A program made the position numbers and the translations under genes. A stretch of DNA of 26,218 nucleotides, taken from Entrophospora sp. SA101. Lineage: Eukaryota; Glomeromycota; Glomeromycetes; Entrophosporales; Entrophosporaceae. This document shows, one piece after another, positions 19,311 through 26,218 of the stretch; the first letter of the stretch is position 1; each line of letters opens with the position of its first letter. The notes under the pieces are model-generated. The model was not told the DNA's origin. It was given only the letters and a program-made list of their open reading frames with translations, and ran no database searches. The stretch lies in contig CAUDNR010000615.1 of the NCBI GenBank assembly GCA_958430865.1, positions 1,918 through 28,135 of the forward strand, given 5' to 3'.

Positions 19311-21246
19311 ATGCTGGTGAATTTTTGTATACAAATATATTTTTCTTTCTTCTGTTAATGGAGCAGCCTCAAAAATATTTAATTGACCATCATCAGAAAA
19401 TTTTCCCTGCCGCAATATTACGTCTGTAAATTTTAATATGTAAAGTTGTAATATTTGCATAAAAATTATGTAATATTTACACTCGATGTAATAATTGCAT
19501 AATTTTTGTATGCTTATTTGCATAATATTACGGGCCTGCCGTAAACTTACGTAAATAGTGTAATAATTACGTAAATCTGCATCAGAAAAATTTCCTGAAG
19601 ATCTTTATTAAAATTATCATTCTTTAGAAGTTCAAAAGGAGTTTCCAGGCCACCAGAATTTTTGACAACATAAACTTTTCCAATATTATCCTTACTAAAA
19701 TGAAAATGATGGTATTTTGTTATATTTGGTAAATTTCTAAAACTATTTTTAAATAGTGAACTAAAGTCATGCCATCTCCAACCCATGCTACCTTTATATC
19801 TAATAGATTCATTATTATGTTTTGTTGTTGAATCATTTATAGCTTCTTCAACATGATCAACAGTATTAATGCATCTATTTCTATAAACTTTTTTGATTGA
19901 TCCAAAAAATCCATCACAGACAAATTTAGTGTGCCCAGGAATCATAAAAATTTATATATATATTTTCATACCAACCCAACATTATTAACCACAACCAAAA
20001 CCAGAGTGGTAGGTTATTCCTATTTTGACCTGAACAATTATCACATGTCTCATATAAATTTTTTTCACCATTATGACTAATCTTTTGGAGAAAATCAAAA
20101 ACCATATTTAAAGTTGTATTAGCTCCTTTTGATGTTCCTTCTGGCAATTCATCTTTTCCTATAGTATAGTTTAGTTGATAATTTTCACCCTCATCATTTT
20201 TAGTACATATACCAAAAATATTTATTTTAAAAGGAGTTTTAAAATAAATTGAACCAACTTGTTGAGGTGAATATGGTGCAGAAACACTTTGAGCATAATC
20301 ATAGCAAATGTGAGTTGATGTTGAATCATTTTTGCATTTTTCAATAGTTTTATTATAATGTTGTCTTTCATGATCTGCTGCTGTAAGATGTTCTTCATAA
20401 TCAAATTTTATTTCAACATTTGCATCATTACTTGATGTTACCAATTTTAATCTAAAAATTTCACAAGTCTCACACAGATCATTTGAAGCATTTAAAAATT
20501 TAATATTTGGTGTTAATTGATTTTAAAGTCTTCAAAAAGTTATATACTGTATACCTTGCATAGATGTACCAGCAAAATTATCCTCAAAACATTTTTTGTA
20601 CTCATTAAAAACTGATCTATAATTATGCTGAGTTTCTAGATAAATAATTGGGTCTGAATTATCATGAAGTCTCATTGGAGATGGCAATCCATGTAATTCA
20701 GCATAATTTAATATATAATTTTTCACCCTTTCCGCTACTTCTAAATCAACAAATGCTCATGATTTAAGTTTAGGAATATTTTTCATATTACCATGTTGAT
20801 GATCTTCTAAACCATTTGTTAATAAATGTTTTTGCAAATCAGTTAACACACCTTTTTTAATATCACAGTTTTAAAAACACAGGTTTACAAATTTGTATTT
20901 TTTCATTCTATTTATATCTATAGTTATGTCTAATATTTTCATTGTCAAATTGAAAAACCATCAATTGTGTTTTAATAGAAAGTTCTTTTTCTTTTTTATC
21001 TAAGCTTTTAAATTCAAAATGTCTCTCAAAAAAGTTTTTAAAGCTTATTTTTTCAAAGCAACTATGTGGATCATTTGTTGTTTTCACACATTTGCAAGAA
21101 GAACTTTGGAAAAATAATTTTAAATCATCAATTACACCAATTACTAAATCATTTTTTTCATAATCTTCAAATTCTTCAAATTCTAATAAATTATATTCTG
21201 GTATTGAATTAATTAAAGACATGTTTTTAATAATATTTTGAAGCAA
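19311..21246 (-). pseudogene. DUF7869-like (DDE-type) transposase, multiply disrupted
   Basis: Recognisable blocks in order: acidic N-terminus with SSSCKCVKTTNDPHSCFEK; KHLLTNGLEDHQHGNMKN; NYAELHGLPSPMRL; a Cys pair region NDLCETCEIFRLK; then the core motifs CYDYAQ, GTSKGANTTLNMV, CDNCSGQNRNN and GHTKFVCDGFFGSIKKVYR, and NITKYHHFHFSK. A tail (TEERKIYLYTKIHQHV, then DILCPEP) lies beyond an inserted repeat. The Asp residues of YDYAQ, CDNC and FVCDGFFG probably correspond to an RNase-H-like catalytic centre. Lesions: stop codons at about 20758, 20532-20534 and 20523-20525, a frame loss near 20868, a 1-nt frameshift in a T run near 19945, and the repeat insertion. Confidence 0.75.
19384..19592 (-). 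repeat. Dispersed repeat copy 2, inserted in the transposase
   Basis: Same repeat as 2592-2658 plus 4333-4468, on the opposite strand and uninterrupted. It separates the transposase block ending DLQEI from the one beginning DDGQLNIFEAAP. Both borders carry a near-identical 16-mer (GGAAATTTTTCTGATG and GGAAAATTTTCTGATG). This looks like a target duplication, but copy 1 has similar borders, so it may instead be part of the repeat. Palindromic TTACGTAA motifs occur inside. Confidence 0.7.
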
Positions 21247-21522
21247 TTTTTGATAATTAAATAGAATATTGATTGGAAAAATTTTATTTGACTTATAAAA
21301 CTTATTAAAAGCTTTTTACTTTCAAAATATTATTTATAAAAATTTATTTTATAATAAAATAATCTCAGCCGGTATTATAACTTTGACAATCACCGAGTTT
21401 AAAAATAGTATCAAATTTTAGGGGGCAATTTTCCTTTTTCGTGTAACAATTTTAATTTGTGATTTACCCAAAAAAAATCTATTTTTATGGAAGACCGTTT
21501 TTGCTAGAAAAGGCCCCATATA

Positions 21523-22075
21523 GTGTTTATATAATATATATCTTGATTAACACATATTTATTATACAAGGACCAAAATTTTTTCGGCTTACACCTTAATG
21601 ATAAATGATAGAAATGTTATTTATTTATTTACTGTTGCAATATATTTATGTTACGCGTTAAGTTTAAAATGTAGATCATCAAAAATTTGGATGTGATGAC
21701 AAATTTAGAGCAACTTTGTTATTAATAAAATCAACATCCAATTCCGCTCAGGAAAGAACAAAAATTGCAGTACATTTGTGCAAATTTTTGAGGTGGTGTT
21801 ATATAGTCTGTACAGCGTCACATTTCTATGTGGTTTCACAATACTATATATTAAAAGTGTGTAATGTCGATCTATCCATAAAAGGATTTTTAACTATCAG
21901 AGAGAAACCAAATATATATATTTTTTGTTTTTCTTTCATTCATTTTCAGATTTGGAAACAATTTTTTTCTCATTTTTATTATTTTTTTTGGAAATAATTT
22001 TTTTTTTAATTTTTTTATCAAAAAAAAGTACTCGACTCAATCAGATGGTGGTTTTTTGACGCAGTTAAAAATCGA
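21523..22075. other. AT-rich stretch, nothing firmly recognised
   Basis: A plus-strand frame at 21716-21997 has a protein-like start (SNSAQERTKIAVHLCKFLRW) but no recognised domain, and it dissolves into Phe/Ile-rich sequence. Not called as a gene. Confidence 0.35.
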
Positions 22076-22620
22076 GAGTTTGGGGAATTGACAAAGTGTT
22101 CCATCCGATTCAAAAAATAGCTTCTACTAATAATGACAAACAACAACGACGGCAAAGTATTTGTCCAGTTCAAATTCAAAGGACAGCCTCTTCTACTAAT
22201 AATGACAAACAACAACGACGGCAAAGTATTTGTCCAGTTCAAAGGATAGCTTCTTCTACTAATAATATTAACAACAAAGTATTTATCCAGTTCAAAAAGC
22301 AACTTCTACTAATAATGGCAATCAACCACAACAAAATATTTATCCAGTCCAAAGAACAATTTGTCTTCATCGAATTCATCTGAACCAGTCACTTCTTGAA
22401 ATAGATTTCCGTTACCTACAAGTATTGTACAACAAGGAACAGGGAACACGGATTTTATTGAGGCTGTGCATAATAATAATAATAATTCCCAACGGTTAAA
22501 CAGAATATTTTATTTATCCGTGAAATTCAATTCAACCAATCAGAAATTTTGTAAGCAACCCATCCCAAAATTTATTATTATTATCAAATTCACACGGTCA
22601 GGTCGTGCGGGAATAAGTAG
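22076..22620 (+). pseudogene. Fragment of an unrecognised Asn/Gln-rich repeat protein
   Basis: Four degenerate copies of a coding repeat begin at 22121, 22190, 22253 and 22303. The best are NNDKQQRRQSICPVQ and the later QQSIYPVQ / QQNIYPVQ. Copies 1-3 are in one frame; the last part is in another, so a frameshift lies near 22265. Coding style continues downstream (LPTSIVQQGTGNTDFIEAVH, then an Asn run, about 22410-22490). No domain recognised, no start found; probably a decayed gene segment. Confidence 0.4.
22121..22365 (+). repeat. Tandem repeat of about 50-69 bp
   Basis: Core CTTCTACTAATAATGACAAA followed by CAACAACGACGGCAAAGTAT, about four copies. The first two are nearly identical to each other; the last two are shorter and diverged. 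Confidence 0.75.
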
Positions 22621-22764
22621 ATGACTATCATCATAGTAAACCTGTTCAATCAACAAGCATCCAAAGTAACCTTTTTGTTTTGGGTTTCATTAAAAGGTAA
22701 TACTTGATATAAAATTAAAATACATTTTAGTTTAAACAAAAAAACCTCCTAAACGAGAAATTTT

Positions 22765-23049
22765 CTATCTAAACTTGGTTATTTTTAAAACACAATGTAC
22801 GTTTGATTCAAAACTAGATGATTCAATTAATTCATTCAACAAAAAAATAATTATAATGCCTATTTTAAAAGGTTTAGGTCCTTTCCTATCCTTCATTAAA
22901 TTTTCCAGTAAATTATCTGACATAGTAGCGTCACCGTAAACTTGAGCACCATTAGTTTTTAAGGGTAACTAACACTAACTTGTGAGTTTTTGAACATTCG
23001 AAGAAGTTGGTTGTGATGGTGGGTCACAGTCAACTGAAGAAGATTGCAT
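22765..23049 (-). pseudogene. Unrecognised small protein-like frame with two stops
   Basis: From ATG at 23047-23049 it reads MQSSSVDCDPPSQPTSSNVQ, then KLTS, TAG (22975-22977), Cys, TAG (22969-22971), then open again as LPLKTNGAQVYGDATMSDNL and on to GPKPFKIGI, ending at 22765. The part after the stops looks more like real protein than local noise. Family unknown. It may be a decayed gene or two exons with an intron I could not place. Confidence 0.3.
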
Positions 23050-23434
23050 TTCAATAAAAATTTTTATTCTAAAAAAAAAAAAAAATAAGAATGCAAATAA
23101 GAAATTTTTTTTAATATCTGCTTTTTGTAAAACTATTTTCAGCAATTTCTGAGTCAACAACAATGAAATCACGAACATTTGAAAGCAATATTGATATCAG
23201 TAAATGTGCTGTACCATTATTATTAACTATAATAGTGTAGTTGATTATTAATTAATAGAGAAATTTTGATCCACATCGCCTTCACAACTCGGACAAAACG
23301 CTTTTAAATTTTATTTTTAACATTATTATTTATTATATTATTAAATTTATACATGTATTTACGGAACTTTTTTATTTTAAAATTATCATATTATTAAACA
23401 AATTAGGAATTCGCCTCTCAAAAAAGTAAATTAT
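23050..23434. other. AT-rich spacer, nothing recognised
   Basis: Lies between the unrecognised minus-strand frame and the end of the aldo-keto reductase gene. No feature seen. Confidence 0.4.
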
Positions 23435-24969
23435 TCAAGCGAAAATAGGAATTCCAAATGTTGTACCGGGATCATTGAATCTTAATTTTCTGTCCAATGA
23501 AGAGATTGCTTTAACTTCCTCGTCGGTCAAAGTAAATTCTATGACTTTATGATTTTCAACAAGTCTACTTGGATTAGTTGACTTTGGTATAACCACGATA
23601 TTACGTTGAACTGCCCAACGAAGTGCCACCTATCATTACAACAACGAGGATTGCATAAATATATTATTATTATTATTAATACTGAAATTATCACCATTCA
23701 TTCCCAATATATATTAATATGAAAAAAAAGACAAACCTGAGCAGTAGATCTGTTATATTTCTTTGCAATCTGTTCCAATATAGGTTCTTTTAACAATTGA
23801 GGAGAGTTCTCGTCTTTTTTCGGTCCATAACTACTTGAACGTATAGATGAGTAGGCATTCACTGCCAAACCTTGAGATTTTGCATAATCTACCAATTGTT
23901 CTTGTGTCAAGTATGGATGATGTTCTATTTGTAGAACTGCTGGTTTGACACGTGCATATTTCAACAAGTCCATTATCAACGCTGCATTAAAATTAGAAAT
24001 TCCAATGTTCTGTAAATATATGATGAAAGTGAATGAGTCATGTACGTACACATACAAAATACTTGTGTATATGTATATGTATGTATATATATATATATAC
24101 ACTCACCCTAACCAATCCAGAATCAACCAATTCTTCCATGGCTTCCCATGTTTCTCTAATGGTGACATTTTCTTGAATGCAAGTCTTATTCTTGGTATCG
24201 TAATACCAATCAGCAGGATAACGTTCTTTTGGATCAACACATACAAAATACTTGTGTATATATATATGTATGTATATATATATATACACTCACCCTAACC
24301 AATCCAGAATCAACCAATTCTTCCATAGCTTCCCATGTTTCTCTAATGGTGACATTTTCTTGAATGCAAGTCTTATTCTTGGTATCGTAATACCAATCAG
24401 CAGGATAACGTTCTTTTGGATCAACATGTTTCAAAGAGATAGGGAAATGGATCAAGTAAAGATCTAAATATTTTACTTTAAGATCATTAAGGGTTCTCTC
24501 AAGAGCTGGTCTAACATGTTCTTTTTTATGAAAAGTGTTCCATAACTATTTGCGAACTAGTAGTTAAAAAAAGGCTTCGCTCATCACAATTCATCACAAT
24601 AAATATGTTTATTTGTTTATTTTTATTACCTTGGATGTGATGAAAATATCATCACGTTTAACAATTCCATAATCGATCGCTTTCTTAATCCCATCGCCTA
24701 TTTCTTTCTCATTGCCATAAAGGGCCGCACAATCCTACATCCATCCGTCAAAAAAAAAAAAAAAAATCACAAATCGTTAAATAGATTACAAATAAAACAA
24801 ACAAACAATTTCAAATATAAACATTTACCAATAATCGATAATCATTTTTTAAAGCTTGATAAATACTATCGGCAACTTTGTCATTAGGTAATTCCCATGA
24901 ACCGAAACCAACAAGTGGCATACGGTCGCCTGTCGGTCTTAAAATAATAGCATTATCTGAGGATACCAT
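23435..24969 (-). CDS. Aldo-keto reductase (AKR family), five exons
   Basis: NAD(P)H-dependent carbonyl reductase of the (beta/alpha)8-barrel family. Exons: 24969-24829, 24734-24630, 24545-24294, 24009-23737 and 23629-23435. All introns are phase 0 and the spliced product is 321 residues, the usual length. The tetrad is complete: Asp of [12 protein letters not shown] (the DCA aspartate, split by intron 1), Tyr of LYGNE, Lys of FITSKLWN and His of LYLIHFP. Cofactor motifs follow: [18 protein letters not shown] (substrate-barrel Gln/Glu), and [17 protein letters not shown], the phosphate-binding loop. It ends [12 protein letters not shown]. The start is the first ATG, giving MVSSDNAII before the barrel. 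Relatives include xylose and glycerol reductases; the substrate cannot be read from sequence. A duplicated exon piece lies inside intron 3 (24107-24236). Confidence 0.93.
24048..24425 (-). repeat. 189-bp tandem duplication of exon 3 end plus intron 3 start in the aldo-keto reductase
   Basis: Unit A (24048-24236) and unit B (24237-24425) are almost identical: one substitution in the coding part (GGC/AGC context near 24142/24329) plus length changes in the TATA/CATA microsatellite. Each contains coding sequence from [13 protein letters not shown] to ELVDSGLVR followed by donor GTGAGT. Using donor B (24293) and the acceptor at 24010-24011 removes copy A and restores a normal enzyme. An AG at the end of the microsatellite (ACACAAG) would join copy A in frame, but only over an intron of about 37-39 nt. 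Confidence 0.9.
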
Positions 24970-25441
24970 TTTTTTTTTTTTTTTTTTTGAAATGTGAGAG
25001 AAAAAAAGTAAAGGATGGGAAAATAAAAAAAAAGTTCGTTATATAAATAATAATAAATATTTATTTAAACTTTTTTTTATATTAAAAATTTTCATACTTT
25101 ATAAAAAGAAGCATAATCGGTGTAATTCATCATCGGATGGTTTCAAGGGCTTTGAATTTTGATTCTATGATTAATTAATTAGGATTTCGTCGATCACCTT
25201 AGACAACTTATTATTGTTATGTTAGTCTCAAAAAATCCTTTATAAAAAAAATAAAAAACATCACTTCTCACGCATACAATTATATTATTATAATTGTAGA
25301 TTTATTAGATTTATTTGTGCAAAAGGTATATTTTTTAAAAAAAATTAACTATACTTTTTTTAGAGTAAAATAACAGCAGCGGCAATATTACCAAGTCCGA
25401 GAGAACAGAAGTTTTAAATATTGTGAAATTGAGACTCCACA
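24970..25441. other. 5' region of the aldo-keto reductase, nothing else recognised
   Basis: Starts with a long T run on the plus strand (24970-24988), so an A-rich leader precedes the minus-strand start codon. No clear TATA box; no other gene seen. Confidence 0.4.
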
Positions 25442-25663
25442 TCACCAGGTTGGCTGATTTTCCAGGTGCTGAAGTATATCTGCACATGCTACTAATTTTG
25501 CAATTAGGAATCCAGAGGTTATTGATTTTGGTCTTCCTTCTATAAAGATACTAACAAATGTGGTTGGTCCAACACTTTTAGCAGCATCAATGGCATAGAC
25601 TAATATACTTTTGAATGTTTTAACGTCGCCAACAGTAACTTTGACAGCAGTATAAATAAACAT
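25442..25663 (-). CDS. Unrecognised 73-residue protein
   Basis: One open frame from ATG: MFIYTAVKVTVGDVKTF, then KSILVYAIDAAKSVGPTTFV, then GRPKSITSGFLIAKLVACAD and a short tail. The balanced composition (Val, Ala, Gly, Thr, Asp) and absence of AT-driven Asn/Ile/Lys runs suggest real coding sequence. I do not recognise the family. It could be a complete small protein or one exon of a longer gene. Confidence 0.4.
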   Translation of the reverse strand: MFIYTAVKVTVGDVKTFKSILVYAIDAAKSVGPTTFVSIFIEGRPKSITSGFLIAKLVACADILQHLENQPTW

Positions 25664-25858
25664 TTTATATGATATAATTTAAAGTTTGAAAATGGAGTTT
25701 TTTTTTGAGAATAATAGTAATTCCAGTAACAAACAATTCTCTCGTATATAGTATTATCAAAGAAGTAGAGATTGGAACTGGTTTCAACCCAATTATAATA
25801 ATATAAAGTTTGATTTTATGGGAAGGAAGTTTAATCGATTAGGATCAGATGAAATACA

Positions 25859-26044
25859 CGCACTCAAACTCAATGCTATTACACTTGCTGCTCCATAATA
25901 TAATAATGGTACATATAGTCAGACCTTGTTTCTATGAATCTATGAAACACACAAGAAAATTTCATTTAAACTAATCATGTCTCAACGAATTTTATATGTT
26001 TTAATAATTATAATAAGATTCGTTGAAACGAGGTTTGAGTGTGC
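25859..26044. mobile_element. Possible foldback element at the right edge
   Basis: Short inverted ends (CACTCAAACTC at about 25861 and GAGGTTTGAGTG at about 26030), and inside them a hairpin, TCTCAACGAATTTTA against TAAGATTCGTTGAAAC (25979-26028). No target duplication recognised. Confidence 0.35.
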
Positions 26045-26218
26045 AAGCAATAAAATAGACAGTAAATAACAAAGATCTTTACACCGGATGTTGGAACCAA
26101 ATTCGGTCGTCCGAAATAATCCGATTTTTTCGAATATAAAAAAAATAGGAATCGAATGAAACTATTTTAAGAGAAGAAAGTCAAAATTAGCTTCGAGACC
26201 TTGACTTTCGTACAACCG

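Larger units (their letters stand above)
18947..21520 (-). mobile_element. 2.57-kb DUF7869-type DNA transposon with inverted ends
   Basis: Imperfect inverted ends are TATGGGAGCTTTTCTAGCAA (left) and, read from the right, TATGGGGCCTTTTCTAGCAA; similarity continues about 10 bp further. TA occurs just outside both ends (18945-18946, 21521-21522), consistent with a TA target duplication, though TA is common here. The element contains the disrupted transposase (19311-21246) and, within it, a copy of the dispersed repeat (19384-19592). Confidence 0.65.

Noticed and set aside
22018..22302. Minus-strand frame with repeated LNWTNTLPSLLFVIISR
   Set aside because: Antisense translation of the tandem repeat; the plus strand looks coding (QQRRQSICPVQ).
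1..26218. tRNA, rRNA or other structured RNA genes
   Set aside because: No cloverleaf, box A/B pair or conserved rRNA segment was seen by eye on either strand; a covariance search could still find a diverged one.

Overview
The window is very AT-rich eukaryotic nuclear DNA with short introns (about 70-120 bp, GTAAGT/GTAAAT-type donors, CTAAT-like branch points, AG acceptors), tiny first exons, many transposon remnants and sparse genes. The gene families point to an early-diverging fungus, most likely an arbuscular mycorrhizal fungus of the Glomeromycotina (Rhizophagus-like). These families are a Cys-motif tyrosine-kinase-like protein, an MBP1-type KilA-N/ankyrin factor, BTB proteins, a fungal cyclic-nucleotide phosphodiesterase and a DUF7869-type transposase. 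This is an inference from protein style, not from a search.

Layout. 1-2074 (minus): 3'-truncated protein kinase. Its 5' side carries a tandem array of 11 intron-like units, each enclosing exactly three nucleotides between a CAG acceptor and a GTAAG/GTAAAT donor. This possible array of single-codon microexons is the most unusual thing in the window. 2590-6480: transposon graveyard. It holds a 1,674-bp element with perfect 42-bp inverted ends nested in a dispersed repeat, a TA-flanked MITE, a Tc1-like transposase tail, inverted TTTCGTCGA arrays and another MITE in GAATC-rich repeats. 8195-10165 (plus): class I cyclic-nucleotide phosphodiesterase with a very long poly-His/His-Asn C-terminus. 10813-13587 (minus, convergent): an MBP1-like G1/S transcription factor, well conserved over its length but carrying at least six lesions. 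14380-14770: unrecognised possible gene. 16038-16595 (plus): intact BTB-domain protein with a TATA box upstream. 17000-18503: cyclin-N-terminus-like fragment, a TA-flanked MITE and a BTB pseudogene. 18947-21520: a DUF7869-type DNA transposon with inverted ends, its transposase dead and itself interrupted by another copy of the dispersed repeat. 22080-23050: low-complexity coding remnants. 23435-24969 (minus): an intact five-exon aldo-keto reductase with a recent 189-bp tandem duplication across an exon/intron border. 25442-25663: small unrecognised ORF.

No shared pathway links the genes. The region reads as a gene-poor, repeat-rich compartment in which several genes are decaying. Nonsense changes in the MBP1-like gene fit C-to-T loss of CGA or CAA codons. 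No database search was possible; all family names rest on recognised motifs.
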